Shown here: positions 34,584 through 44,073 of the stretch, in pieces
How the letters are laid out: each line of letters opens with the position of its first letter
Numbering within the stretch: position 1 is the first letter of the stretch
Source of the DNA: Marinilactibacillus piezotolerans
Lineage (GTDB): Bacteria > Bacillota > Bacilli > Lactobacillales > Carnobacteriaceae_A
Assembly (NCBI RefSeq): GCF_900169305.1
Contig: NZ_FWDP01000003.1
Span: forward strand, 310,001-374,000
Direction of reading: 5' to 3'
DNA: 64,000 nucleotides
Notes under the pieces: model-generated
Database searches by the model: none
The model's input: only the letters and a program-made list of their open reading frames with translations
Told to the model about the DNA's origin: nothing
Position numbers and translations under genes: made by a program

Positions 34584-35486
34584 ATGAAGAAGTTTAAAAC
34601 AACAGGACTAGTAATGGCAGGATCAGCAGCAATGATTTTAGCGGGATGCAGCGATGACACTGCCAACGAAGGAGCAAATGGTGAAACAAACATTGGCGAA
34701 GCAGTAGAGTATACGATTACGGGTATCGAACCTGGTGCTGGAATTACTGGACAAGCAACGAATATGTTAGAAGACTATGAAAATCTTGCGGGATGGGAAT
34801 TAGAGACTAGTTCTACAGCAGGTATGATGACAGAATTAGAACAAGCGATTCAGAATGAAGAACCGATTATTGTGACTGGATGGACGCCTCACTGGATGTT
34901 TGAAAGATACGACTTAAAAATGTTAGAAGATCCGGAGCTTTCTTTTGGAGAAGGAGACGATATCCATACGATCACTCGTGAAGGACTAGAGCAAGACATG
35001 CCTGAAGCGAATGCTGTTTTAGATGCATTTAACTGGTCAGTAGAAGAAATGCAAGTCGTCATTGAAGAAGGTCAAGATATTGACATGGAAGAAGCTGCTG
35101 CTAACTGGGTAGAAGAAAATCAAGACCAAGTGGACAGCTGGCTTGAAGGGGTAGAACCAGTTGATGATGTATCAATTGATATTATCTCTGTTCCTTGGGA
35201 TTCTGAACGTGCTTCTGCTAATGTCATCAGTTTGGCACTAGAACAAATTGGATATGATGTAACGATTACGGATGTTGATCCATCTATCTTATTCCAGGCA
35301 GTTGGAAACGGTGAAGCAGATGCGAGTGTTGCGCCATGGTTGCCAAATACACATGGAGCATTTATGGATGAATATGGAGAATCGATTGTAGACTTAGGTC
35401 CAAATGCTGAAGGAACGATGAATGCATTAGTTGTACCAGAATATATGGACGTTGAGTCAATTGAAGATCTGCCAGCAGCTGAGTAA
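34584..35486 (+). CDS. Glycine betaine-type substrate-binding lipoprotein 2 (OpuAC family)
   Basis: 300 residues. Lipobox ILAGC (Cys22) and an acidic, Asn/Gly-rich linker. All three cage tryptophans are present: W100 (TGWTPHW), W205 (SVPWDSERAS), W252 (APWLPNTHG), with H257. This is the copy closest to a standard betaine/proline-betaine binder. The mature protein is strongly acidic, as seen in salt-adapted bacteria. AGGAGGAAAAAT ribosome site. Separated from copy 3 by a terminator. Confidence 0.9.
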   Translation: MKKFKTTGLVMAGSAAMILAGCSDDTANEGANGETNIGEAVEYTITGIEPGAGITGQATNMLEDYENLAGWELETSSTAGMMTELEQAIQNEEPIIVTGWTPHWMFERYDLKMLEDPELSFGEGDDIHTITREGLEQDMPEANAVLDAFNWSVEEMQVVIEEGQDIDMEEAAANWVEENQDQVDSWLEGVEPVDDVSIDIISVPWDSERASANVISLALEQIGYDVTITDVDPSILFQAVGNGEADASVAPWLPNTHGAFMDEYGESIVDLGPNAEGTMNALVVPEYMDVESIEDLPAAE

Positions 35487-35555
35487 AAATATAAGATAAG
35501 GGTACAATATTCTTAGCGAATAGATATACCTGATGCTTAACGGTAAATTAAATAG

Positions 35556-35600
35556 CTGTGAAGAGTTCTTGCTTACAAAGAGAACCTTCACAGTTTTTTA
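35556..35600 (+). terminator. Intrinsic terminator after lipoprotein 2
   Basis: CTGTGAAGAGTTCT / AGAACCTTCACAG stem with T6. Confidence 0.8.
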
Positions 35601-35657
35601 TTGAAAATTTGATTTTTAAGAAAATGACAGAGGAAAAATCAGGGGGATATAAATAAT

Positions 35658-36554
35658 ATGAATAAAAGAATGTCTGGAATTTTAATGGCGGGAACTGTTG
35701 CAATGGTCTTAGCAGGTTGCAGTGATGAAGGCGCGGAAGCGGACTCGGGAGAGGGTAATTTAGGAGAGCAGCTGAATTATACGATTACCGGTACAGAACC
35801 TGGTGCTGGATTGACGCAAATGGCTAAAGATACTATCGAAACTTATGATAATTTAGAAGGTTGGACATTGTTAGAAAGTTCTGCAGCAGGGATGCTTACT
35901 GAACTGGATCAAGCTATTCAAAATGAAGAACCGATCGTGATAACAGCATGGGCGCCTCATTGGAAGTTTGAAGAGTATGATATTAAATTTTTGGAAGATC
36001 CTGAGCTGACATTTGGTAAGGAAGAAAGTATTTACACCATTGCAAGAAAAGGCTTGAAAGAAGAGCTTTCGGGTGCTTATACGATTGCTGATCGCTTTAA
36101 CTGGACCGTTGAAGATATGCAAAGTGTTATGTTGGAAGCTAGAGATATCCCTTTTGAAGAAGCAGCGCAAAACTGGATTGATGAAAATCAGAACAAAGTA
36201 GCTGAATGGACTGAAGGTACGGAACAGGGGAACGGCGAGGCGATTACGTTAGTCTCTACACCATGGGATACGGAACGCTCTTCTGCAAATGTGATGAAAC
36301 AGATTTTAGATAATCAGGGATACAATACTAAAATCACCAGTGTAGATCCTTCTGTTATGTTTCAAGCGATTGCTACAGGAGAAGGAGACATTAGTCTAGC
36401 ACCTTGGCTGCCGGGTTCTCATGGAGCCTTTTATGAAGAGTATAAAGAAGATATCGTAGATTTGGGTGTGAACCTAGAAGGTGCTCGCAGCGGAATTGCG
36501 GTACCGACTTATATGGACATTGATTCTATTGAAGATCTGCCAGCGATGGAGTAG
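35658..36554 (+). CDS. Glycine betaine-type substrate-binding lipoprotein 3 (OpuAC family)
   Basis: 298 residues. Lipobox VLAGC (Cys21). Cage tryptophans conserved, in TAWAPHW (W98), STPWDTERSS and APWLPGSHG, with the following His. Gly before the first Trp is replaced by Ala, a small difference from copies 1 and 2. Its signal peptide is nearly that of copy 2 (MAGxxAMxLAGCSD), so the two look like the most recent duplicates. GGGGGATA ribosome site; own terminator downstream. Confidence 0.9.
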   Translation: MNKRMSGILMAGTVAMVLAGCSDEGAEADSGEGNLGEQLNYTITGTEPGAGLTQMAKDTIETYDNLEGWTLLESSAAGMLTELDQAIQNEEPIVITAWAPHWKFEEYDIKFLEDPELTFGKEESIYTIARKGLKEELSGAYTIADRFNWTVEDMQSVMLEARDIPFEEAAQNWIDENQNKVAEWTEGTEQGNGEAITLVSTPWDTERSSANVMKQILDNQGYNTKITSVDPSVMFQAIATGEGDISLAPWLPGSHGAFYEEYKEDIVDLGVNLEGARSGIAVPTYMDIDSIEDLPAME

Positions 36555-36601
36555 TATCATTGATTAGCTGAAAGAACAAAAAAGATCTTTTAAATAGAAT
36601 A

Positions 36602-36648
36602 ATAGTGAGAGAGGATATTTATGTAACGCCTCTCTCACTATTTTTTTG
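36602..36648 (+). terminator. Intrinsic terminator after lipoprotein 3
   Basis: Perfect 13-bp stem ATAGTGAGAGAGG / CCTCTCTCACTAT, then T7. Confidence 0.9.
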
Positions 36649-36740
36649 TCAAATATGTCATAGAATGTTCTTAATGCATTGAGAAAAAAATACAAATTGT
36701 TAAGCTATAGTAAAAATAAAAATCTGTACGAGGTAAAACT

Positions 36741-38293
36741 ATGCGTGCACAATTATTACCGACAATTTCTATTACAGTTGTCTCTGGAGTCTTGAATGTT
36801 TATCTTTTTATTTATGTTTATCAAAAAAGAAAGTTGTATAAAAGTGTTTCTACATATTTTTTAGCTTATGTATGTTCAATAGCCCTCTATTGCTTCGGTA
36901 CAGCATTCAGCATGCTGGCAACAGATCTGCAAGAACTGAAATGGTGGACAGTAGTCATTTACTTAGGGTTGCCGTTTACTTCTCCTCTGGGATTACTGTT
37001 TATCATGCGTTATCTGGGAATAGAGATAAAAAAGACTTTTATTGCAGGATTGTTGGTGATTCCAATCATTACGGTCGTGCTTGTTGCGACAAACGATTTC
37101 CATCATTTATACTACAGAGTATTTACTATCGATCCTGACTTAGGTGCACCTTTTCTCTATCAAGAAATCGGTGTCTGGTACTTAGTGCAGGGATTGTCAC
37201 CTTTTCTTGTATGTTTGTACCGTTTATTTTGCTGCCTTCTAAGTATAAAGAGATATCAGAACAATATCGTCCACAGATTTTTGCGCTGATGTTTGGACAG
37301 TTCGTTCCTATGTTAACGGCTTTTATCTATTTGATCGGAGTGACCCCTGAAGGGGTAGACTTTGTTCCGATGGTGTTGTGGCTTTCTTCCGTTTTGTACT
37401 GGTGGGCAATCAGTTCATCAAGACTATTCAGTATTATGCCGATTGCCAAAGACGTCATTTTCAATAGCATTGATGATGCTGTTAGGGTATTAGATGAGTC
37501 GCTGAGACTAGTAGAAATTAATGAGGCATGCAAAATGTATTTTCCGCAATGGCATCGTGCCCATTTGGGAACGGCAGTACAGTAGATTTGGGAAATGACC
37601 TTTTCTACACCCTTTGCAATTCAGACAGGAACATCAGAAGTTACATTGCAATCGGATGAAGACAGAATTTTTCAAGTTCTGATGTCTACCTTGAATCCAT
37701 TACAAAAGACAAAAGCTTATCTGGTTTTGTTCACTGAGATAACGGAGATCAAACGACTGCATCAATTGTTGGAACATTAGGATTACTATGATGAGGTGAC
37801 TCAAATTTATAATCGCAGAGCATTTTTACAGCAGTGTGAAGCTGATTATTAGGAATCCATAAAAGAGTCTCATCCTAGATCAGTGCTGATAATGAATGTT
37901 GATTATTTTAAAAAGGTCAATGATCATTATGGACATCACATAGGGGATCGGTTTTTGGAACATGTGGTTGAATTATGTCAGCAGCATTTAACGCAGGGAG
38001 AATTGTTCGCCAGATATGGCGGAGAAGAATTTGTCATATCCATCAAAAACTGTACTCACCAAAACGCCGAAGAAATAGCGAATAGGATTCGCAGCTATGT
38101 AGGAAAAACACCTCTTCTCACAGTAGAAGGTGAAGTCAGCGTTACCTTAATTCTGGGAATCGCAGAAGCAACCAGACAAGTGGGTGAAACTGTCTCGAAA
38201 CTACTGAACAAAGCAGACAAAGCTTTATACCAAGCAAAAGCTTCGGGAAGAAATCGAGTATGCATTTATCGTGAGGAAAGTGAACTAAACTAA
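36741..38293 (+). pseudogene. Broken membrane diguanylate cyclase gene
   Basis: Frame 1 (36741 to about 37210) encodes the first membrane helices of a 7TM sensor of the histidine-kinase N-terminal type. A single-base shift near 37205-37215 moves the rest (MFVPFILLPSKYKE...) to another frame. That frame then meets three TAG stops at 37583, 37778 and 37850. After a PAS-like linker (DEDRIFQVLMS...EITEIKRLHQLLE) follows an otherwise good GGDEF domain: SVLIMNVDYFKKVNDHYGHHIGD, ARYGGEEFVIS, KADKALYQAKASGRNRV. The active site GGEEF is intact, but no full-length product is possible. Each TAG could be a CAG-to-TAG change. Confidence 0.88.
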
Positions 38294-38367
38294 TTCATCT
38301 TGTTTGGAAATTTTTCATAATCCATCTATGATGGAAAGGAAGGTTTTAAGAGAAAGGATGAGTAAAA

Positions 38368-39363
38368 ATGAATTGGCTGCTTTATATTATAGGATTTGTA
38401 ATTATTATATTTACCATTGTAGATTTGATTTGGACAACCCTCTGGGTAGACGGCGGAGCGGGTCCTTTGTCGAAGGGGTTGGCAAATACAATTTGGAAGT
38501 TTTTCAATAAACTGGGACAGAAGAATCCTGAATATTTTGATTTTATTGGTCCAGTTACACTGACGATGACACTGATCAGCTGGTCAGTCTTGATTTGGTT
38601 AGGGTTTGCTATTTTCTTCTCTGGAGACCCGACCTCTATTACCAATACTTCCTCACCGGATTCTCCGATCAGATGGTACGAACAGCTTTACTACACAGGA
38701 TTCACGCTTTTTACTTTAGGAGTAGGGGATTATTCTCCCAAAGCCGGGTTCTGGCAAATTGTTACGACGCTGAATTCAGCTATCGGTATTCTTTTTTTAA
38801 CGCTGTGTGCGTCTTACATTATTTCTGTAATTGATTCGGTTGTTCAGAAGCGATCACTTGCAACTAGTATTTCGAGTTTGGGGAAAAACTGCGTGGAAAT
38901 CGTGGAAAATACATGGAATGGTCGTGACTTTCATAATATCGACTTAGTGTTAGTAGATGTGTCAGCTAAAATCAGCGCCTTGACACAGCAGCATCATGCT
39001 TATCCGCTGCTGCACTTTTACCATAGTAGAAAAGCTGATGAATCAGCTTCAGTAGCAATTGCGACATTAGAAGACACTCTGATTATATTGTTATATGGTC
39101 TAAAAGAGGAAAACCTGGCGAATGATCTATTGATCAAAAGTACGAAGTCGAGCATCGGAACCTACATGGATACCTTGACGGAAGCTTTTGTGAACCCGGC
39201 AGATGAAGTACCGCCGATACCGGAGTTTTCTATTTCAGATAAAGAAGAAATGCCGTTAGTATTGGACCACGAGCTGGAGATTATTTTTCAAGAACATAGC
39301 GATCGCAGGAGGAAACTGCTGGGCGCTGTACAAATTGATCACCAGAACTGGCCAAGAAGATAA
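38368..39363 (+). CDS. Ion channel, two-TM potassium-channel-like pore protein
   Basis: 331 residues. Membrane helices near 3-27, 62-84 and 130-155. Before the last is a pore helix and selectivity filter TLGVGD at 116-121, in place of the usual T-V-G-Y-G-D. A cytosolic domain of about 170 residues follows; it is not an RCK/TrkA_N domain that I can recognise. Filter Tyr-to-Val variants still conduct K+ in some channels, but selectivity here is uncertain. GAAAGGATG ribosome site. Monocistronic. Confidence 0.82.
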   Translation: MNWLLYIIGFVIIIFTIVDLIWTTLWVDGGAGPLSKGLANTIWKFFNKLGQKNPEYFDFIGPVTLTMTLISWSVLIWLGFAIFFSGDPTSITNTSSPDSPIRWYEQLYYTGFTLFTLGVGDYSPKAGFWQIVTTLNSAIGILFLTLCASYIISVIDSVVQKRSLATSISSLGKNCVEIVENTWNGRDFHNIDLVLVDVSAKISALTQQHHAYPLLHFYHSRKADESASVAIATLEDTLIILLYGLKEENLANDLLIKSTKSSIGTYMDTLTEAFVNPADEVPPIPEFSISDKEEMPLVLDHELEIIFQEHSDRRRKLLGAVQIDHQNWPRR

Positions 39364-39380
39364 CGGTCACGAAAAATATA

Positions 39381-39426
39381 AAAAAGGCAACGATACTTCC
39401 ATAAAGTGAGAAGTCGTTGCCTTTTT
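39381..39426. terminator. Intrinsic terminator, bidirectional
   Basis: AAAAAGGCAACGA / TCGTTGCCTTTTT, 13-bp outer stem with a partly paired loop, between converging channel and hydrolase genes. Confidence 0.85.
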
Positions 39427-39441
39427 CGTTACAATTATGAG

Positions 39442-40386
39442 TTATTCAGAAGATATATATTGGTTCAAGAAAGTCGATACTTTGTGTCGATACGTTTCTT
39501 TATCCATGACGTAAGCATAGGCATGTTTAGCTTCTGGAACCACGTAAAGTTCCTTAGGAGAAGCGTTCGCTTCATATAAGTCATAAACCATACTTGTGGG
39601 CACAAAGTCATCTGCACCTCCGTGGATAAATAACGTGGGTATCTGATTCTTTCTGACTTGTTCCAATGGACTAGCTTCTTCAAACCAATAACCGGCTTTC
39701 AACTTTGTGATCAAGCTGGTGATTTGAACAAGCGGAAATTTAGGAAGCTTGTACATCGCTTTTAGCTGATGAGTAATTTCTGCTTCAACTGAGCTGAATC
39801 CGCAGTCTTCTACGATCGCTTTAACTTGAGCAGGCAGCTGTTCTCCACTGACATTCAAGACTGTAGCGCCACCCATGCTGATACCAAATAAGACAATTTC
39901 ACAGTCTTCTCCATGTCTGTTGATCATCTGATCAATCCATTTAAGGTAATCATGGCGTTCGTGCCAGCCGAATCCAATATAATTTCCATCGCTGGTTCCG
40001 TGTCCTCTGGCGTCTGCAACTAGAATATTGTACCCCAATTGGTTGAATAGTTCTGCAAAAGGCGCCATATCCCTGGAACTGCCATTATATCCGTGTGCAA
40101 TCAGCGCAATTTTTTTAGAAGGGGTCGATGCTGGAATATAAATACCGGCGATCCGTAAGCCGTCTTCAGAAATAATTTCTGTCGCTTCACGCTCAGCTTG
40201 ATTGTACCACCGTTTTTCTGCAGCCCAAGGATCATCTGGGGTAATTTCTTCGTAATTGACAACTTCCAGAAAGTCTTTATCGTTATTGGAAACGGCCGTT
40301 TTATAAAAATAATGACCTGCAACGGTCAAAGCTCCAACAACAGCGCCTAGTCCGCCTATTAGTGAATATGCAATCTTCTTTTTCAT
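39442..40386 (-). CDS. Membrane-anchored alpha/beta hydrolase (S33/BAAT-like)
   Basis: 314 residues. N-terminal membrane anchor IAYSLIGGLGAVVGALTVAGHYFY. Oxyanion region IALIAHGYNGSSRD, nucleophile Ser in LFGISMGGATVL, Asp in IHGGADDFVP and His in EAKHAYA. Probably an extracellular-facing or membrane-associated esterase/peptidase. ATG 40386 has TAGGAG 9 bases upstream; an alternative ATG at 40416 is also possible. Confidence 0.83.
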   Translation of the reverse strand: MKKKIAYSLIGGLGAVVGALTVAGHYFYKTAVSNNDKDFLEVVNYEEITPDDPWAAEKRWYNQAEREATEIISEDGLRIAGIYIPASTPSKKIALIAHGYNGSSRDMAPFAELFNQLGYNILVADARGHGTSDGNYIGFGWHERHDYLKWIDQMINRHGEDCEIVLFGISMGGATVLNVSGEQLPAQVKAIVEDCGFSSVEAEITHQLKAMYKLPKFPLVQITSLITKLKAGYWFEEASPLEQVRKNQIPTLFIHGGADDFVPTSMVYDLYEANASPKELYVVPEAKHAYAYVMDKETYRHKVSTFLNQYISSE

Positions 40387-40541
40387 TCTGTCGACTCCTA
40401 CTTTTGATCTTTTCATACTTATCCTAACATATAAACTTGAAAAAGCTGTAAAGAAAATCACCGAAATGTATACTTGGGCAATTTCCCTTGAACAAGATAC
40501 AATAGATAGAGAAATTAATAAAAAAGGAAAGAAGGATAATA

Positions 40542-40835
40542 ATGGTTAAGACAATCAGTATGGAAGAGTTTTATCCAAATCATAAAACGGTACAGGTCAT
40601 TGATGTGAGAGAAGAAGATGAATTCACAGAAGGACATATAGAAGGTGCAAAAAACGTTCCCTTATCAGAACTTGAAAATCGCTTAGAAGAATTTGGCGCT
40701 GATCAAGAATACTATGTCATTTGCCGCTCTGGCAGACGGTCAGCGAATGCCTGTGAACGCTTGGCTCAACAAGCAAATGTAACCAACGTAGAAGGCGGCA
40801 TGCTGGCGTTTCAGGAAAAACAATCAGCAGATTAA
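40542..40835 (+). CDS. Rhodanese-like domain protein
   Basis: 97 residues, a single rhodanese domain. DVREEDEFTEGHIEGAKNVPL and the active-site loop CRSGRRS with the sulfur-carrying Cys. Transfers sulfane sulfur; partner unknown. AAAGGAAAGAAGG ribosome site. Divergent from the hydrolase, monocistronic. Confidence 0.88.
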   Translation: MVKTISMEEFYPNHKTVQVIDVREEDEFTEGHIEGAKNVPLSELENRLEEFGADQEYYVICRSGRRSANACERLAQQANVTNVEGGMLAFQEKQSAD

Positions 40836-40839
40836 CAAG

Positions 40840-40872
40840 AAGGATTGGAAGACAACTTAGCTTCCGATCCTT
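40840..40872. terminator. Intrinsic terminator, bidirectional
   Basis: AAGGATTGGAAG / CTTCCGATCCTT with a 9-base loop, between converging rhodanese and YaiI/YqxD genes. Confidence 0.8.
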
Positions 40873-40878
40873 TATTTA

Positions 40879-41319
40879 TTAGTGAGGTAAAAGTTCTTGA
40901 AGCAGAGAACGAAAAACTTCTCTGTCTTCATCGGTAAAAGCTTTAGGACCTTTTGTCCGCTGACCGCTTTTACGAGCCATGGCACTGAGATGTCTAGTCT
41001 GCAGCAGCTGGTCAATATTATCTGAGGAATACCTAAATCCTTTGTGATGGATAACCGTGCACCCTTTTGGTAAGAGAAGAGAAGCTAGACCATAATCTTG
41101 AGTAATGATGAGATCTCCGGGCTTTGCCAGCTGCACGATTTTAAAATCAGCAGCGTCTGCACCCTGCTCAACGTAAACCGTCTGGACAAAATCGGGATAA
41201 TCCTGCAGTGAAAAATGAGCGATACTGGAGACTAAAACAACCGGTAGATCTTTTCCATCTGCTTCTTCAATGACAATATCTTTTACTGGACTTGCATCGG
41301 CGTCAATGAGGATCTGCAT
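40879..41319 (-). CDS. YaiI/YqxD family (DUF188) protein
   Basis: 146 residues. Typical start [14 protein letters not shown] and later [34 protein letters not shown] with the conserved acidic residues of a PIN-like nuclease fold, then [10 protein letters not shown] at the end. Function not established. AAAGGATT upstream. Confidence 0.88.
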   Translation of the reverse strand: MQILIDADASPVKDIVIEEADGKDLPVVLVSSIAHFSLQDYPDFVQTVYVEQGADAADFKIVQLAKPGDLIITQDYGLASLLLPKGCTVIHHKGFRYSSDNIDQLLQTRHLSAMARKSGQRTKGPKAFTDEDREVFRSLLQELLPH

Positions 41320-41439
41320 AGTTTTTAATCCTTTCTTGGTACTTCAGCTTAACCAGCTGAAATAAGATAATGAGTAACCGTAGTTTATCATAAATGTATG
41401 ATAAACTGAAAAGAACGAAAAGGAAAGCAGGCGATAGCA

Positions 41440-42087
41440 GTGAATGAAGAAATCATTATGAGTACGGCCGAAATGGTCCGTTCAAAGTTGGCGGGAGAGG
41501 GATCTGGGCATGACTGGTTCCATATCGAGCGGGTCTGGAGAAACGCCATCAAAATCGGTCGCGCTGAAAAAGCAGATATGTTTATCGTCCAGCTTGCGGC
41601 CTTGCTGCATGATCTGGCAGACGATAAAGTGGTTCTGGATGAAGAGACCGGTCTTTCTGAAATCAATTACTGGCTTGAAGGAGAAGGTGTTCCGCCAAAT
41701 GTCATTGAACCAGTACTGGAGATTATTCAAACCATTTCCTTTAAAGGCGGAACAGGAAAGATATTAGGATCTTTAGAAGCCAAAGTCGTACAGGATGCAG
41801 ACCGTTTGGATGCAATTGGTGCGATCGGGATTGCCAGAGCTTTTACCTATGCGGGAAGTGTCGGGCAGCCGATTTTCGATCCGCAGTACGAAGTGAGAGA
41901 AAAAATGACAAAAGAAGATTATCGCAATGGCAAAACCAGCTCTATCCATCACTTTTATGAAAAATTATTAAAACTAAAAGATTTGATGAACACGGAAACC
42001 GCCATCCAAATGGCTGAAGAACGCCATCAGTTTATGGAGCAGTTCTTAGAACAATTTTTCAAAGAATACACAGTAGACGAAGAATAA
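41440..42087 (+). CDS. HD-domain phosphohydrolase (YpgQ/YedJ-like)
   Basis: 215 residues. HD metal motifs: GHDWFHIERVWRNA, LAALLHDLADDK (the HD pair) and QDADRLDAIGAIGIARAFTYAG. This is the YedJ/YpgQ subgroup, reported to act as nucleotide pyrophosphatase/phosphohydrolases. Start GTG at 41440 or ATG at 41458; AGGAAAG lies before the GTG. Confidence 0.85.
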   Translation: MNEEIIMSTAEMVRSKLAGEGSGHDWFHIERVWRNAIKIGRAEKADMFIVQLAALLHDLADDKVVLDEETGLSEINYWLEGEGVPPNVIEPVLEIIQTISFKGGTGKILGSLEAKVVQDADRLDAIGAIGIARAFTYAGSVGQPIFDPQYEVREKMTKEDYRNGKTSSIHHFYEKLLKLKDLMNTETAIQMAEERHQFMEQFLEQFFKEYTVDEE

Positions 42088-42090
42088 AAA

Positions 42091-42142
42091 GACCGGAAGC
42101 GGGCTGTTCCTTCTATAATAGAAGACGAGTCTGTTTCCGGTT
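42091..42142. terminator. Intrinsic terminator
   Basis: Long imperfect hairpin, outer arms GACCGGAA / TTCCGGTT, between converging HD-domain and CPBP genes. Confidence 0.65.
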
Positions 42143-42151
42143 TAATTATTT

Positions 42152-43102
42152 TTAAAAATCGTCAAAGTCATCAAAATGCTGATCTTTTTGCTGAATTGTT
42201 TCATATGAAACGTCTGCCAAGTGACGCTTCTCCAGGTTATAACGGTAAGGTGCCTGCTCTTGACGGATGCCTTTCCCATAGCGAACCAGTCCGATCAGTA
42301 AGACAACCAGCAGAACGACGAATACTACAGTATATAGGGTGAAATCATCCAAGGTTGACTGTGAAGGGTAAACCATTTCTAAGATTTCACTCTCGCTGAG
42401 GTTGGGACTAAACAGACTAGGTACTATGATCAGAAAATTGTATAAAATATGCGTAATAATCGGATAAATGATTTTCTTCGTTTTGATGTAGATAAGCGAA
42501 CAGAGAAGTCCGAGCAGCAGTTGAGGAATCAGCAAAGATCCTAAATGAATCATCATAAAGACGATTGAACTGAAGATAATCCCTTTGACGTTTCCATATT
42601 TTGCTGCCCACTTATTCAATAGGAATCCTCTGAAAGTCAATTCTTCTACAATCGGAGCTGCTATCACAGCGATAGGCAATAGATATAAAGAAGACGTTGC
42701 CGATTCATCAGCCAATCCAGGTATAAAACCAAAAAACAGTACCAGTTCATAATATAATGGTTGACTGAAATAAGCTAAACGCAAAACGACATAGAGAAAC
42801 AGAGAGCCGCATACGGCAGTGATCACGGTTAAGAGTAAAATAGGATACAGTGCTTTTTTATCCAGGTTCCCTCTATCGGTGATTGCCAGCAGAGAAAAGT
42901 TCTGTTTATGGATTTGACTGATCGTAATCTTGTATATCAGAAAATAAAGAACCAGTGATCCGACCATATTCAAGAAGTCGAAATATTGGTACTGGAAGGC
43001 TACAAGCAGAATGCTGGTTACGATGACTATGCCGATTGAAGCAAGAATGACTCTCCAGAGAACGGACCAGATCTTGGCTTTAGAGAAGTGTTGTTCATAC
43101 AT
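42152..43102 (-). CDS. CPBP-family intramembrane metalloprotease
   Basis: 316 residues, about eight membrane segments. Motif 1 is IVEELTFRGFLLNKW near residue 153 (EExxxR), motif 2 FMMIHLGS near 192 and motif 3 ITHILYNF near 238, giving the Glu/His set of CAAX-type (Abi) proteases. The C terminus is cytosolic and acidic (QQKDQHFDDFDDF). Substrate unknown. AGGAGCC ribosome site. Confidence 0.85.
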   Translation of the reverse strand: MYEQHFSKAKIWSVLWRVILASIGIVIVTSILLVAFQYQYFDFLNMVGSLVLYFLIYKITISQIHKQNFSLLAITDRGNLDKKALYPILLLTVITAVCGSLFLYVVLRLAYFSQPLYYELVLFFGFIPGLADESATSSLYLLPIAVIAAPIVEELTFRGFLLNKWAAKYGNVKGIIFSSIVFMMIHLGSLLIPQLLLGLLCSLIYIKTKKIIYPIITHILYNFLIIVPSLFSPNLSESEILEMVYPSQSTLDDFTLYTVVFVVLLVVLLIGLVRYGKGIRQEQAPYRYNLEKRHLADVSYETIQQKDQHFDDFDDF

Positions 43103-43281
43103 CTATATAAGGGCTCCTTTTTTGATTGAAGTGAGGGCGTTAAAAAGTTTATTTTATACTAATCAATGTACCATAGTTTGCAAAAGAACTGTATAAAAAT
43201 GTATAGAGAGTTCAGAGAACTTTGTCGCTGAAGATCAGGTTGTGATAATATAGTCTTAGCCACAATAATGGAGGTACATAA

Positions 43282-44073
43282 ATGGAACCGATTTTAGAAT
43301 TGCGCGAAGTTAGAAAGTCTTTTGGGGGAAATACTGTCTTAAAAGGAGTCAACTTTTCTGTTCATCCAGGGGAAATTATTGGATACATAGGTCCGAACGG
43401 TGCCGGAAAAAGTACGACCGTCAAAATCATTTTAGGTATGCTGCAGCAGGATGCCGGAGAAATTCTGTTGTTTGGAAAGCCGATTACCAGCAGTGATGAT
43501 ACATATAAGGCGAAAATCGGCTATGTTCCGGAAAATGCAGAGCTGTATGAAACATTATCTGCAGAAGAATATTTGTTGTTTGTCGGCCGATTATACGGGC
43601 TGGAAGAAGAAGTTGTACGTCAGAAAAGCTTGGAAATGATGCGAATATTGGGGATCGAATCGGCTTTTAAAAACCGTCTGTCTTCTTTTTCAAAAGGAAT
43701 GCGGCAAAAAGTACTGATTATTTCCAGTTTATTGCACAATCCGGATATTCTTTTCTGGGATGAACCGCTGAATGGACTAGATGCCAATAGTGTGCAGATC
43801 ATTAAAGAAATCCTGATTGCATTAAAAGAAGATGGAAAAACTATTTTTTACTCTTCTCATATTATGGATACAGTGGAAAAGCTGAGTGATCGAATCATGA
43901 TCTTGAATGAGGGTACAGTCGTGGCGGATGGACCATTTGAGGCGCTTCAGCAAGAAGCGGACGGAACACTGGAGCAGTTGTTCAATCAACTGACGGGATT
44001 CAATGAGCACGCTGAATTAGCGCAATCCTTCATGTCAGCGCTGAAAGGAGGAACGACCGCTTATGATGCGTAA
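43282..44073 (+). CDS. ABC transporter ATP-binding protein
   Basis: 263 residues. Walker A GPNGAGKST, Q-loop in GYVPENAEL, signature FSKGMRQKV, Walker B ILFWDEPLNGLD and the switch His in YSSHIMD. It resembles the ABC-2 type drug or bacteriocin exporters rather than importers. The stop overlaps the permease start by 11 bases, so translation is coupled. Confidence 0.9.
   Translation: MEPILELREVRKSFGGNTVLKGVNFSVHPGEIIGYIGPNGAGKSTTVKIILGMLQQDAGEILLFGKPITSSDDTYKAKIGYVPENAELYETLSAEEYLLFVGRLYGLEEEVVRQKSLEMMRILGIESAFKNRLSSFSKGMRQKVLIISSLLHNPDILFWDEPLNGLDANSVQIIKEILIALKEDGKTIFYSSHIMDTVEKLSDRIMILNEGTVVADGPFEALQQEADGTLEQLFNQLTGFNEHAELAQSFMSALKGGTTAYDA

Noticed and set aside
32951-36554. Lobe order of the betaine lipoproteins looks circularly permuted compared with ProX
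   Set aside because: B. subtilis OpuAC has the same order, so this is normal for the family.
37583-37852. Three in-frame TAG codons in the diguanylate cyclase gene read as programmed amber decoding
   Set aside because: The same gene also has a frameshift near 37210, and TAG is used as an ordinary stop elsewhere in the window (for example at 22709 and 36552). Decay is simpler.
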